A stretch of 64,000 nt of DNA from Cinnamomum chago (Eukaryota; Streptophyta; Magnoliopsida; Laurales; Lauraceae): assembly GCA_038049695.1 (NCBI GenBank), contig CP142456.1, positions 68,909,922 to 68,973,921 on the forward strand. Reading direction: 5' to 3'. Position numbers and translations under genes: made by a program. Positions 1 to 12,864 of the stretch are shown here, piece after piece. Under the pieces are notes generated by a model. The model saw only the letters and a list, made by a program, of their open reading frames with translations. It was not told the origin of the DNA and searched no databases. Positions within the stretch are counted from its first letter, which is position 1. The number at the start of each line of letters is the position of its first letter.

Positions 1-690
1 TTTGACATGTATTGGGTTATGTCTGATTTTGAATTTTGTTTTGAGATCTTGAGAACTGGGTTTATCTGGAAATTGGGTTCATGGGACTTATTCCATATCT
101 GATTTACTGAGAGGGTTTTGGGTTCTGTCTTGTGATAAATATTGGTTTTCAACTTGGGTTATATCAAAAATTGCATTTTGTTTTGATATTTTGAGACTTT
201 GTTTTGTTTTTTTTTTTTTTTTTTTTCTTTATCTGGAAATTGGGTTGGGACTTACTCTTTATGTGATTATTGGGATTGATTTTGGGTCCTGTTTTTTGGT
301 ATTTGTTGGTGTTTAACTTGGGTTACATCTGAAATTGCATTTTGTTTTGGTAATTTGAGAGGCTATTTTTTTTTTTTTTTTTTTTATCCCTGTAAAGTGG
401 GTTGTTAGGAATGTCATTCTTGAGGTGGGTTTTGGGTCATGTTTTGTGATATGCATTAGTTTTAAACTTGGGTTCCATCTGAACTGCCACTTTGTTTTGA
501 TAGTTGGAGATTTGGGTTTTGGAAATAGGGTTGATGGGAGGGAGTTCTTCACTCTCAGGTTCTTGAGGTGGGTTTTAGGTCCTGTCTTGCTATATGCATT
601 ATTTTCCAACTTGGGTTGTATCTGGAATTGCATTTTGTTTTGATATTTGGATTTTTGGGATTATCTAGAAATTTCAGTTTTTATTTGATA
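1..690. repeat. Degenerate tandem repeat, about 4.5 units of 143-164 bp
   Basis: A T/G-rich unit recurs with its 'ttttgggtc' landmark near positions 117, 281, 431 and 574, followed each time by 'acttgggtt..atctg..attgcattttgttttga'-like sequence. Poly-T tracts at about 206-226 and 366-385 interrupt it. It sits in the intron upstream of the first visible RVE exon. Short open frames on both strands here are by-products of the repeat. Confidence 0.75.
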
Positions 691-1199
691 TCATGAGGGT
701 AATGGGTACAGGCTTCTAATGAAACTTCAATTTTATTTGATGTTTACTGGCATATATGAAGTGTAGATTTAAGAATTGCTTTTCGATCAAATGAATCATG
801 AGGTCCTTTTTTTCTTCTCCCTTTAATCCTCAACAAATGATCAACAAATGATATATGAATAGATGAAACAAAGTGGCCGTATATTAGAATAAGTGGTTCG
901 GTACAACACCCTGTTTCTAGTCAAGGAGAAATTCAAAGGTTCAAGTCTTTTGCTGCTTGCCCAACCCCAAGTGCTATACTGCTACTGTTTCCGCTTCACA
1001 AATCATGGTCATTAGAATAAGAGGTTCTTTGCACATGGTGCATTTTGAGTGCACAATGTGCTCAAGGTGTGGCGTGATTTGAGACTAAAGCCTTGTGCGT
1101 TTGATCTTCAAAATTTGAGTTCTGGTGAAATCCTTTGAAATGAAGATAAAAGAAAAGGAAAAGGAAAATCAAACAATGAATCACTAGTTGACTAAGGGG

Positions 1200-1430
1200 T
1201 CTCTCTCTCTCTCTATATATATATATATAACTCTCTCTCTCTCTATATATATATATAATATATATAACTCTCTCTCTCTATATATATATATAAATATATA
1301 TATATATACTCTCTATATATATATATAATATATATAACTCTCTCTCTCTCTCTATATATATATAAATATATAAATATATATATATACTCTCTATATATAT
1401 ATATAATATATATAACACTCTCTCTCTCTC

Positions 1431-1461
<31 letters not shown>

Positions 1462-1477
1462 ATAGAGAGAGAGAGAA
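1200..1477. repeat. Compound (CT)n/(TA)n microsatellite cluster
   Basis: At least six alternating blocks of CT dinucleotides and TA dinucleotides run for about 275 bp and finish with TA followed by GA, so the end of the cluster is a partial inverted repeat of its start. Confidence 0.95.
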
Positions 1478-1856
1478 TAGTGCTACATCGCGACCTGGCG
1501 TTTTCTAACGAAAAAAATGCCCCTTTGCATTTGACTAATTGTGATACGCTATTGCGAACATGTTCTTCTTTCCTAATTTTTAGGAACAGAAGTTAAAACA
1601 TTTAAATGCTCAGTCTCTCTCTCGGCGATTTTTATTCTTCCTCTCTCTCTCTCTCTCCATCGATTGGACTCAACTTTCTACACATCCTATTTTATTGCTT
1701 GATATCCTATTTCCTCTCCTACACACTCCTAAAAAGGTTTGTAAGTAAAAGCCGGTGGAATGGTTTCAATGTGCTTGCACGGTGGCTTGTTTTTGTTGGA
1801 TGTAAGAAGGGGGCAAAAAGCACCATTCCTAGAGTGGCATTTTCTAGAATTAGAAT

Positions 1857-1893
<37 letters not shown>
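1857..1893. repeat. (TA)n(GA)n microsatellite
   Basis: About ten TA units pass directly into about eight GA units. Confidence 0.9.
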
Positions 1894-2100
1894 GCTCGCT
1901 TGTTATCCTAAGCTGAAACAGTATTGGTCCCACAAATCAAAGTCGACTATCTCTGTTTTTGACATGATGGAACTGGAAAATCCAGTTCTAATTGAATTTA
2001 TGTTGATTATGGAGATGATGATTTGAGGTAGTTTACGATGGAGATGATTTTGCAAACGATTTTAGCTTAGGAGAGCCGAGCTACCGCCCCCCCGCCTCCC

Positions 2101-2101
2101 T

Positions 2102-2134
<33 letters not shown>
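2101..2134. repeat. (CT)n(AT)n microsatellite
   Basis: A CT run passes into an AT run 60 bp before the RVE exon acceptor at 2195-2196. Confidence 0.9.
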
Positions 2135-2196
2135 CATACGTTTCCCGCGGATGATGGCATATAATCATGACACAATTTGCATTGTTTTGGTTTCAG

Positions 2197-5100
2197 CTTT
2201 GATCGTGACTGGAAGAAAATTGAGGCATTTGTGGGCTCAAAGACTGTTATTCAGGTAAATTTAAATGCATCAATTAGTTATATCTTCTATCAAATTATTA
2301 TCCCAACTAATATGCTAGAGGCATGCCCGGAAATTGAAATATTCTTTTTTCTACTATAGGCTGCACCTTTGGTAGACAATTCTTACAAACCGAAACCCAG
2401 AACTTGTGATAGTGTTTGGTAAAATTGACTTAGATTTTGGGTCTAGCACTAGATCCTTTCTTCTTTTATGTAACACTTATCATATGAGAGTCATTACTGG
2501 GGCCCAAAACTTCTACAGCGCGATAGGGTGTGGGGTAAAACTGATTCAGATTTTGCATCTGGACTTGACCCTTTTTCCATTTAATGTAGCACTAATAATA
2601 TTCCCTCAGTAGCTTAGAACTCCACTATTGGTATTTTCTGTTTTTGTGCTGTTAGGTTTCTGTCTTTTTTTAACATTTATTTATAGAATAAAAAGGTGAT
2701 GTCTGCAGATTCGCAGCCATGCCCAGAAGTATTTTTTGAAGGTCCAAAAGAACGGCACAAGTGAACATGTGCCACCACCTAGGCCAAAGAGGAAAGCAGC
2801 TCATCCGTATCCTCAAAAGGCATCTAAAAATGGTGAGAATAGTTCTGCTCTGTTATGTTCATTTTCCATTTTTTTTTTTGAATTATTCAGTTTCTCATTT
2901 ATTTTTAAATTTGTCTGCTTCACTACCATCGCAAGCAACCGCACGATTTCAATCTTCATCATGTCTTGTTGAACCAGGGTGTGGAGTCATGATGGATTCA
3001 TCTTCATTGCTTAGGAGCTCTACCCCAAATGCAGCCATGTCTTCATGGGCCCAAAATTCTACTCTACCAGTTAATGCATCACTTAATGCATCACATGTGA
3101 TGAAAGGTTCTTTTCTCGATCAACTTATGCTTTTGCTCTTGATGTTCTGAAATAATGGTTATTTTTATTAGAGTTTTCTAAGCCTACTTGCAATATACTT
3201 CCACACTTGCATGCCTGAACAGTGTCACCTGTTGCAATGATGAATGTGGATAAGTGGGCAATCAAGTGAGTAAACCTATCTCACAAAATAAGCAACACGC
3301 AGCAGAAGAGAGACAAGATTTACTAGGTTCATCACTAAGGGCTAAATTTGTGGGTTAAGAGGAAGAAAAGTCTTCCACTAGATAAAAGGTGGAAAAAATA
3401 TAATACAAAGGTCAAAGGTCTTTGATAATATTCAATGCATAAAACTGCACAAGAGACAGTCCTCAAAACAAGATTCTTTTTTCTTTTTGTCGTAAACCCA
3501 TTCACTATTTGGTAATTTCACTTTACTAGTGAAGTGAGGTGAAACCGTGAAGGGTCATTTCAAGAGACAATAAAAGAAAAGGGGTCAAATCAAAACATAC
3601 CATATTTCAAAAAAACACCTCTACTTTTTACCAAAAAAGTCAAAAAGTAACTTTTTCATGCTACTAAATGAAAAAAAGCTATCTTCTTTTTTCAAAAAAG
3701 TAAAAAAAAAAAGCTACATTCTCAGTTTACTAAATGACAAAAGGCCATCACCTTTTGATTTGACCCCTGTTCTTTTTTTGTTTCTTAATTTGACCATTCA
3801 CCTCACTTCACTTTATTAGTGAAGTTACCAAATAGGCCCGGGGGGCTTGTTTGTGTAATGTTGTGGAAGAGGAAACACTCCGGAAATGCTTTTTTGAAAG
3901 GGGGAGGTTGGATTTGTGTTTCTCATCTCGCGCAGAAAAGATCTTACAAAAATAGGGATTTTCAGTGGAGAGCGTGTTTGCACCGAATGACCAATGTGGA
4001 ATATAAAGAGGTCTTACCTTGCCGTTTCTGCAGGAAAAAGGCCTGCACAAGCATGCCCTAAGTTTAGAAAGTAGAAAACCGAAAGAGCTTTGATGCCCAT
4101 AAGTTTCCCTTTTTTAATTATGTTGGAAAAATCATCTTTGAACCCCCCACCCAATTAGAATATTGCTAAAAGCTAACACAAGCTCTCTAAGGAGTAAGGA
4201 CTCTTTACCAAAATCTATCATTGAGCAACAACCTTTTATTTTCATCACCAACTTTTGCTGCGCAAGATCCAAGTTACAAGTCTAGATTTGCACTGCTCAG
4301 TTCATTAAGTAGGCCTCATGAGCAGATGGAAAGTGGACCATCAGGCCTTGCTTCTTAACTGTTCCATGTTGTGTTTAGCTGTGACCCACTAAATGAGTGG
4401 AACGGCCTGATTTTTGGGCAAGGAAACAAGAAGGTGAACCCGCTGTCAATGGCTTGGTATTACAAGTGAACATGTTGATATTTCTTCCATGCAGTAGTTA
4501 GTAGGCTTAGCAAAACTCTGGTTTTAAGCAAACAAATTCAATGGGCCTTATTTTACTTTTCCAGATGCTATAGATCCTGTGGGACCTATGATAGTAAAAA
4601 ATTACTGTTGCAGTGGTACTGAAACCAATCCTGGGACATGGCCAACTTGTGAAACAACTGATCAAGGAACTTGTGGTCCTCCTCCTCAAGGTAAGTAGCT
4701 CTTTCAGTGATGTAAGTTCCAGCATCAATGAGCAAGTGTACTAATATTCTAGCAAAAAAAAAAAAAAAAAAGTGTACTAATATATACTATTTCAAAGTTT
4801 GATTTCATATTTGTTGTCAAAAAATAACATGAAAGTATATTTAATCGAATAATGCTGCGATAGTTGTATATGCTTAGTGTACCCATATCATACTCAATTT
4901 GGGACTAATTATTGAATTGACACTTCTTTGTTATGGTCTAGCTGTATCTTAATTTTATATATTATATGGCATTTCTTGTTCTCATGTCAGAATAATTGGT
5001 GGATACCCGAATCTCTTTTTTCAGATCTACAGGGTCATGTGCACATTCCTCATATCCATATCAACCAGGGTTTTGTAGATGAGAAATCTTGTCTGGATTG

Positions 5101-8100
5101 TGTTAGGTAGCAAGGACTTTATTTTGTAACCTTCATTTGTGTGCAAGTCAGAGTCTAAATGCATTAGGCATGGTTAATACTAGCTCCTCATAGTACAATG
5201 CATCAAGAGCATGTGTATGGAGGGAGCTGTTTTGTTGAGGGAAAGAGGGGGCAATCTCATGCCTCTAACCCCTTCATCCATGACCCACAAGTCCTGGGGT
5301 CTGATGACTATCGGGGGGAGGGAGGGTCCTCTGGTTTGGATGGATCATAAGGTGGGTCCGCTTGAAGTTCTCAGCATAAGGATGTACAGGAATATTTCCC
5401 ATGTATGCATGTATCTCAAGGAGGAGAAAAAGAGAACGGGGCATCCCAATAATGAACTATTTCACAATTCCCCTTATTAGGGACGATCTAGTGCCTTGAT
5501 CCTTAAATTACAGCCATAGTTCAAAACATGATTCCCAACTTGTAAAGGCCACAGCCGCAACCGTTATGCAGCAGCTGATATAGTCAACCAAATCATGTTA
5601 TCGCTTTGTTCACTTGTTAATTTTGAAATAATTTTATAAAACCTCAAAGATGAAAGTACAAAAATCTCCAATTTTAAGGCCTTTTAGGTGTTTTAGATGT
5701 GCATAAAACATAAAAATTTATATAGTTAGCTGCTTTGTATTCTATATATTTGTGCTTCAGTCCTTTATATTTGCATAAAGGCATCATTCACCATCAAAAC
5801 TAGTACATGACGGTTGAAATTATTACATAATGGCTGTTATATTAAACCTTGATTAGACCAAAATTATTGTGTGATCAAGCATCAGAATCCTGGGCAATGA
5901 AGCACTAGTGATAAGTAAATCTATTTCCAAATTTTCTGAAAGATTTCTGTGTTTTAGTCTGTCAAACTCAATGTACCATCACAATAATGGTGCGCAGTAT
6001 GCATGCCATCAGATCCAGCTTTGTCATTAAGTGGGGAAAACAATTTGATGTTAATTGTTGCACCAGTTGAGAGAAATGGCATTGATAGAATGTGAGCCTT
6101 GCTATGTGCGTGAACGGTCAGGTGGGTCAAGTCCTGACCAACAGAATGAATAGGGTCTGTAATTCTGTGCCCATATTCTTGGAGCAGTGCCAAGTGCTTT
6201 CTCATCTTCCAAGTAGGTAATGCATACAGTGCCTAGGCCTATTTGGATGGGACCAAGATATTAATTTATGATGTTTATCATTTCAGGGACAGTTTATCAC
6301 GATGTTTACATATGCATTCTTATTTGTGTATTTATATTTACTTATGCATGTACATGCATAGATTCTTGCAAATACACCATGTATATCTTTTAATGTTCGT
6401 TTTAGTTCATTTCTATTTATCCTGTCCCATAGTGCTTGTTATAATCCATTTGGCACATTATTTTTCCCCTTTTTTTTTTTTTTTTTTGAGCAGTTGTGCC
6501 AGACTTTGCTCAAGTATACAGCTTCATTGGCAGTGTCTTTGATCCTAATACAAGTGGTCATTTAAAGAAACTGAAGGAGATGGATCCTATTAATGTTGAA
6601 GTGGTATCTTTCTTATTCAACCTAAATCAGTTTCTCTCCTTAGATGTCTAAAGGCAACTTTTTTTTTTTTCTGAATGATGCTTTTCATTAACGAAAAGTC
6701 CACTTGGACAAACTCATGAGGACCGAACTTGGCCCGGTCCCCATGAGAACCACAGGAGTGACTGGGATCCTGTGGTTCTCATGGGGACCGGGCCAAGTTC
6801 GGTCCCCATGAGTTTGTCCACCTAGCAGGGCTGTTTCATTAAAGAATGTTGGTAGTGATATGATTAGTAGAATTTTGTACATAGTAACTCAGAGCAGATC
6901 TTTTAACAACTCATTCTCTGTTCACTGCATTCATTTAGAGCCAGGAAGCAGAGTTTTATGTTCTCAGTTCCATGTAGTCTACCAAATTTTTTGTACTTTT
7001 TTAGTGGTTATTCGTCTCCTCTATTTCTTTTGCATTCTTCATTAGTTTATTAATTCAAGTGTTTTGGTTTCCATATCCTCAAGCACTACGTTATCAAAAA
7101 TATCCTCAAGCACTACTTCAGAGCAATTCACTCCTTAGTCCTTACTGTCCCTAAACTAGTTTCTAGTGGAAAGATACTAGAATGTTCACTCACGATTTTT
7201 AATGTTTTCTGCTACCTACTCCCCTACTGAATAGAAGTGTTACCATTGAAAACATTCTTGATTCTTCTAGCTGTGTCAAAGGTAACTTTATATAGTTATA
7301 AATATAATCTATAAGGGATCACTTGTACAGTTCAGTATCTTGCATTTCATAAATTGGAAGTTTTGATGGGACTTCCATTCACTTTTGAATCAAAAGGTGA
7401 TATTTATGAACTGATTTAAAAATTTCTATGTAAAATCTATGTTTAGCATTTATTGTTTATTTGTAAGTTACCTTACAAAAAGATAAGATGAAAATAGATA
7501 CCCCCATATTAACCTATGCTTTAGGTTGCCAAGTAAATACCCTTATCCATATGCTACCTACCATTCCCATGATGGCACCCATACACTTGCCTGGATAACA
7601 TTTAAAAATTCAATTTCCAGACTTCTACATTTCAAATTCTTACCCATCTTTATCTCCTGTTTTGTTTACACAAGGTAGTATGCAGATACCTGCAACTCAA
7701 TAATATTGAGATGGTTCTGTGATGATTAATGAACAACGTTAGAATTGGGTTGTGGCAACATTATGATGCCTGCATGATTTCTCTTATGCAACCTTCTAGA
7801 CTCCTGATTGGCTTGTGGATGTTTTGCACTCCTTTGGATTTTTACCGTGTTGAGAATTTCTACAATTGGAGAAACTTCTAGGAGATTGAGAACTACTTCT
7901 GAAACCCAAGTATTTAAAGAAAAACAAACTTGGATTTCACATCGACCTGATAATGCTAAGTTCGGTTATTAATTAGGGTTTTTTCTTTAATGCTGTATCA
8001 TTCATTTTCAAGAATGAAAATTATTTTCCTAATTTCCATGCAACATGTAACAAATGCTAATAACTGAAATGGATGAAAGTGATATTAAATCTATATTTGA

Positions 8101-10062
8101 ACTAATATTTGACTTTCTTTAGCCCATTGTTAATTGGGCGCCTCTTGAGCTGAATGATGGCTACTGTTGTTTTAAGTGAATCTTCTTTATGATGGAGATT
8201 ATGGTAATATTTTGACCACGCATGCATGCAGCATGTCTACAGCAACACTGTAATTTGTAGCACGTCTGTTGTATAAATTGGAGGCCAATTTGGATCCGCA
8301 CAAGTTAGTGCAAGTAATTCGTATTTTGTGTTACTGTGTAAGCATAAAGTTCTTGCATTTGGAATAACCTGAGTTGCATGCAAGTTGAGAGTAAAGTTTT
8401 CTGCCATGCAGCAACCGCTTACAGGTAACAAGAGTTAGAAGTAATTAGAGATACTGGTGACTGAGTACATTTACTGATTCCCAGTACTGAAATTGGGCAT
8501 AGTGCTTGATTGCTTCACCCTACGTTACGCATTAAGAATTAAAGTTGTATGCATGGTTTTTACACACGCACAGGCGTGCGCACGCACATACACATTATAT
8601 GTATGTATGTATGTGTAAGCGATATCCTAGATGTGTTTTGCCAACGGGGTTTAGTGCTTGGCTTGTTTATTGTTCTAGCATCCATCTAAGATGTGTTAAA
8701 ACAAATTTCTGCTTTCTATGATGGAAAATGCTTGTGACTTAACAAGTAATGGATTTTCTTTGCTGCCTTTCCAGGTGTTGCTGTTGATGAAAAACCTTTC
8801 CGTCAATTTGTCTAGCCCAGATTTTGAGGGTCATGTGAGTGCTTTTTCCCCTGATACCGTCAGTCTTTACATAACATCATTTATTTCAGAGAACAGTGTT
8901 GCCACAAAGCGAATTTGGGCCATTAAGCGAAGCAGGATTCAATTGTTAGAAGTTGTAGTTGTGTTCTTTGATGACCATTTTATTTATGCCACTGTTCTAG
9001 TTATCAGTGTTAAAATTTGTTGAGAGGATGCACAAAAATGCAGTAGCTGGTGAAAGCAAGTAGACTAAAATAGGGGAAAAAAAATTAATTGTACTATATA
9101 TGCCTGCCATGCAGGATATTAAAGCTGGCTTCTGGAAATGCAAGCATGTAGATGAGTATACAAATACATGGTATGGCACTATTGTCACAATGCTCTCTAG
9201 ATTAAGCAAATAAATGTGCGCATTGTACTTGTGGGCTACACCCAATAGTTCATTAACAAGCTGATGCATGACCACTGGAATTTTTCATCTTGTTTAATCA
9301 CATAGAATTTCATTTAACTAAAACAAGTGAGAAGTGCAATTGGCATATAAGGACTCCGAGGTGTAAAGCAGACCCTTTCCTCATTTTGCATCTCAACCAG
9401 AGCAAAGAGCGAGAGCAAGAAACTGGAGCAATGTGCTATTGGCATATAGGGACTCTTTTTAGTTAAGATTAAAATATCTATAGATGGTTTAGGTGGCTGA
9501 GATTATGTTTAGGGCATATTTTGTTGAAAGAATGTACGTAAGTAATGAAAAGCTGACACAAACCTTAGCTTTTGGCTGTATTTATTTGTGTTCTAAGAAA
9601 ATCTCTAAGAGTGGGAAAAGTGGGTGTACTTATCCATTTGGGCTGTATGATCCCTAGTTTTGAAATTCGGAGTCGTATCACAAATCGTTTATATCCATGA
9701 ATCGAATTGAATCGCGAATCATAGTACTATTTAATTTTCTAATAAAAGTGGAAAATAATTAAAAATTAAAAGGAAAATGAAAAAGAAAGAAGTAGTTATT
9801 CATAACCATCAATTTTCCCATTGATAGCGGTATAAATACAATGACAAATAAGTCTATCATATAGTTATATCAAGAACATCATGACACATTAATATATAAT
9901 AAATGATGTGTAAATAGTTAAATAAGTTTAAGGTATCAATAAATGATTATTTTTTATTATCTTTAAATCAAAATATAAAAGTTAAAAAAATCCAAACCAT
10001 CGATCTTACAAAGTAGGATCTCTCTTAAAATTAAGAAAGTATTCATCAATAAAAAAAACCAG

Positions 10063-10098
<36 letters not shown>

Positions 10099-11952
10099 AA
10101 AAACAAAGAAGAAGACATAGTCAAGTTCTACACATACAATCGAACGCTTTACTACTTTCTAAAACCTCCTCTAAGGCGCAAAAATTCGTAAGAGGATTTA
10201 TTAACTACTAAATAACCTTTTAAAAGTAAAAACACTAAAAGAAAGAAAGAATAAAGAAAGAAAAAGGTAAAAGATAACAAATATTAACTTATTGGTTGTA
10301 GTTATTCTCACTCAACCGAATCGCTTGAAGCATAAGATTCGATGAAACAAGTCTCAAATCGTAAGATTCACAGATGAATCCTAAGATTTACCTATAAATG
10401 GGATTCATTGTATAGATATGAATCATTTTCTTTAGGATTCGGGATACAAATCGGAATATAAATCGTAGGATTTTGATAACTACTATGAACAACCTTGATT
10501 CAAGGGGTGGTTCTACATGTTTTTGTCTTATTGTGTCCATTTTATTGTTTTTCATTGTCGGTGTGGTTTTTCCCCTGCTACATTGGGCTACTGGTATAGG
10601 CATGATTTTCAAAATCGGAATCGTATTGTAAATCGTTCGTACCAATGAATCGAATCAAATCACAAATTGTAGGATATTTTACTTTTCTAATAAAACTAAA
10701 AAATAATTAAAAATTAAAAGCAAAAAAGTAATTATTCATAACCATCCATTCTTCCCTTTAAAACATGATAAATATAATAACAAGTAGGTCTATTTTACAA
10801 TCATATTTAGGAAGTTTCGTTAACTACTAAAATAACATTTTAAAAATAAAAGCGCTAAAAGAAATAAAAAAAGAGGCAAAAGATTATTAATATTAATTTA
10901 TTAGTTTTAGCTATTCTGGCTTAACCAAATCGCTTGAATCGTAAGATTCGATGAAACGAGTATCAAATCGTAGGATTCACACTTGAATCCTAAGATTCAT
11001 TTGCAAATGAGATTCGTTGCATAGATACGAATCGTTTTCTTAAGATTCGGGATATGAATCGTAGGATTTTGATAACTATGGGTATATGTGTGATTCTATA
11101 AGCTGAGGACCCAGGGATCGATCCCCGGGCATGTGCGTGAAACCAATGTGCCAACACCACTCAACCATGAGTGTGTTGGTGGTTGCTGATGGATTTGGTA
11201 GGGGTTTAGGCCCATAGAAATGCATGCTTTTTACTTGTTCTTCGTGTTGTGTCAAACAGGAGAATAACAATTTTAATTCTCCTGTGGTCTTTGTAGCTTT
11301 TGTTCTTTTCTTTGTACTTCTCTCAACTTCCACAGGTTTCTTAAAAAAGTTGACCTGTATTAATAAAATATGTCCCCCATATGTAGGGGTGTAAAAAAAA
11401 ACCGGAAAACCGTCTAATTGAACCGAACCGCGGTTAATAACCGTATTTCACGGTTCGGTTACGGTTACGGTTAATGAAATAAAAAAACCACACGGTTCGG
11501 TTCGGTTATGATTTTCCGTAATAATTCACGGTTATTAACCGAACCGAACCGTATCATACGGTTCGGTTAATCGTATGCGGTTAACTGTATCGTTTACAAA
11601 TTAAAGAAAAAATAAAGGAGTTGAATGAAATATTTCTTACCTTATTTAATTGCTCCTTATGTGTTATTTTACCTTCAATCATTCACATTTATCCCCTTAT
11701 GTGAGGAAGGCATTCCACAGTTATTAACCGTAACCGAACCGTTTAATACGGTTAACCGCGGTTACGGTTTTTCACGGTTTTTGTGAATAAGGTTACGGTT
11801 ACGGTTTTTAAAGACAGAAAACCGCGGTTACGGTTCGGTTAACGGTTTTCCCAAATTAACCGGTTAACCGAACTGTTACACCCCTACCCATATGTATAGC
11901 GAATATATTTTTGGAAGGCTTTCAAGGGTTGACTTTATGAGGATTGCTGGAT

Positions 11953-11985
<33 letters not shown>

Positions 11986-12003
11986 CCAACTCCCGATACT
12001 CAA

Positions 12004-12076
<73 letters not shown>

Positions 12077-12262
12077 CCAACTCCCAATACTCAATTCATA
12101 TAAACTCTTGCTTCATGTGTAGAGTCGAGTGACTTAACTCTTTTACTGTGATTTGTACAGAGAAGGGTACTTTCATCGTACGATGTCTCCAAGGAAGCTA
12201 AACCAAACAATGCGAGCAACACAATCCAAGCCTCTGACTCACACAAGGCTCCATCCAGGTAA
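2197..12262 (+). CDS. REVEILLE-type MYB transcription factor (RVE6/RVE8-like), 3' part
   Basis: Nuclear single-repeat MYB factor of the LHY/CCA1-like family; relatives bind the evening element in the circadian system. Seven coding exons are visible: 2197-2254, 2709-2832, 2891-3106, 4565-4690, 6494-6603, 8775-8834 and 12161-12262 (TAA at 12260-12262). All junctions are GT-AG and phases agree, giving 264 residues plus stop. The first exon completes a codon begun upstream of the window. Exon 1 encodes the MYB stretch [19 protein letters not shown]; exon 2 has the SHAQKYF signature followed by the [17 protein letters not shown] stretch typical of the RVE8 clade. Exons 5-6 encode the conserved C-terminal block with [15 protein letters not shown] and [11 protein letters not shown], also typical of that clade. 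Introns 3, 5 and 6 contain MITEs. The RVE6 versus RVE8 assignment is open without the N-terminus. In the final exon an alternative donor overlaps the stop (AG|GTAA), so a further 3' exon cannot be excluded. Confidence 0.9.
3503..3838. mobile_element. MITE with about 90-bp terminal inverted repeats
   Basis: The left end (CTATTTGGTAATTTCACTTT, then a GTGAAGTGAGGTGAA block and GGGGTCAAATCAAAA) is matched in reverse complement by the right end (...TTTTGATTTGACCCC, TTCACCTCACTTCAC, GTTACCAAATAG). The interior is A-rich. It lies in RVE intron 3107-4564. I could not fix a target duplication. Confidence 0.75.
6692..6833. mobile_element. Short palindromic MITE with 9-bp TSD (TTTCATTAA)
   Basis: Arms 6706-6757 and 6768-6819 pair over 52 bp with one mismatch around a 10-nt loop. 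The whole unit is flanked by the direct repeat TTTCATTAA at 6683-6691 and 6834-6842. A 9-bp duplication suggests a Mutator-like non-autonomous element. It lies in RVE intron 6604-8774. Confidence 0.85.
9650..10495 (+). repeat. Dispersed repeat family R1, copy 1
   Basis: An AT-rich unit starts near 'gttttgaaattcggagtcgt' and ends near 'cgtaggattttgataact', with internal 'cgaatcgcttgaa' and 'aagattcgatgaaac' blocks. The ends are imperfect inverted repeats. Three further copies lie in this window. No coding capacity is visible. Confidence 0.7.
10597..11088 (+). repeat. Dispersed repeat family R1, copy 2 (shorter)
   Basis: It repeats the start, the poly-A-rich middle and the 'gaatcgtaggattttgataacta' end of copy 1 in the same orientation, with an internal deletion. 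It lies 100 bp downstream of copy 1 in the same RVE intron. Confidence 0.7.
11089..11175 (-). mobile_element. tRNA-derived SINE head fragment
   Basis: On the - strand there is an A-box-like TGGTTGAGTGGT and a B-box-like GGGATCGATCCC at tRNA-like spacing. A related sequence occurs on the + strand at about 51343-51430. Confidence 0.5.
11384..11886. mobile_element. hAT-type MITE, 8-bp TSD CCCATATG
   Basis: Ends are TAGGGGTGTAA and TTACACCCCTA, flanked by exact 8-bp repeats CCCATATG at 11376-11383 and 11887-11894. The interior is built from many permuted CGGTTCGGTT / ACGGTTACGGTT motifs on both strands. It lies in the last RVE intron. Confidence 0.92.
11954..12074. repeat. (GA)n, (AT)n, (GA)n microsatellite inside a 70-bp duplication
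   Basis: A GA run and the phrase 'gtcccaactcccgatactcaattcatat' occur twice, with a long AT run between them. An open frame of Arg-Glu and Ile-Tyr repeats results and is not a gene. Confidence 0.85.
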
Positions 12263-12864
12263 AAGAAGCTAGCGAAACTTTGTATTAATTTAGCATGGCA
12301 TGCTATAAATATGATTTTAGTAAGAGTTCTGACTGCAAGAATAACTTTCAGTCTGAAGCTGGGAGATCATCAAGCACCTGTACCAGCGGCCATTTAACTT
12401 CGGAAGGTATAGTTTTGGCTATTGCATTTTGGAATTGCAAGGTGGAATGTATAGCACCACACTTGTTTGAGAAATCAACATGCAGCCATTCTGTTGTGTT
12501 GTGAATCCACATAAAGAGGGATAAAAGAAAAAATTCAACAGCGGGAGGTGGATGTGAGTTCTTTGATCTGTACAGGACTGCATGTTTAGGTTTGAGGTTG
12601 AGTTTTGACCGTAAAGTTGTAAGATATTATGTAGAATATTTATGTTAGATATATATTTTATAGCTTAGAATCCGGCTACCTGTGGTAACCATGATACTTG
12701 AGAGTTGTTCGGATGTGTAGAAATCTGGCTACAATGCTACTTTAAACTGTAGTGTAGACGGTCATCTCCACCTTTTCTCCTCATCCATCCAGACCCTTTG
12801 TTGTACTCGGCCATTTGTTTGCATGGGAATTGAGTACATAAAAACTCAGGGTTAAAAGGGGTCT

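Larger units (their letters stand above)
691..2196 (+). other. Intron sequence of the RVE-like gene, with no exon seen
   Basis: No reading frame here continues into the MYB half-domain encoded from 2197, so this is read as part of the intron preceding that exon. It holds simple-sequence repeats and otherwise unrecognised AT-rich DNA. The exon encoding the N-terminus and first part of the MYB repeat must lie left of position 1. Confidence 0.6.

Noticed and set aside
11892-12122. Open frame of Arg-Glu and Ile-Tyr repeats
   Set aside because: Translation of GA and TA microsatellites in an RVE intron.
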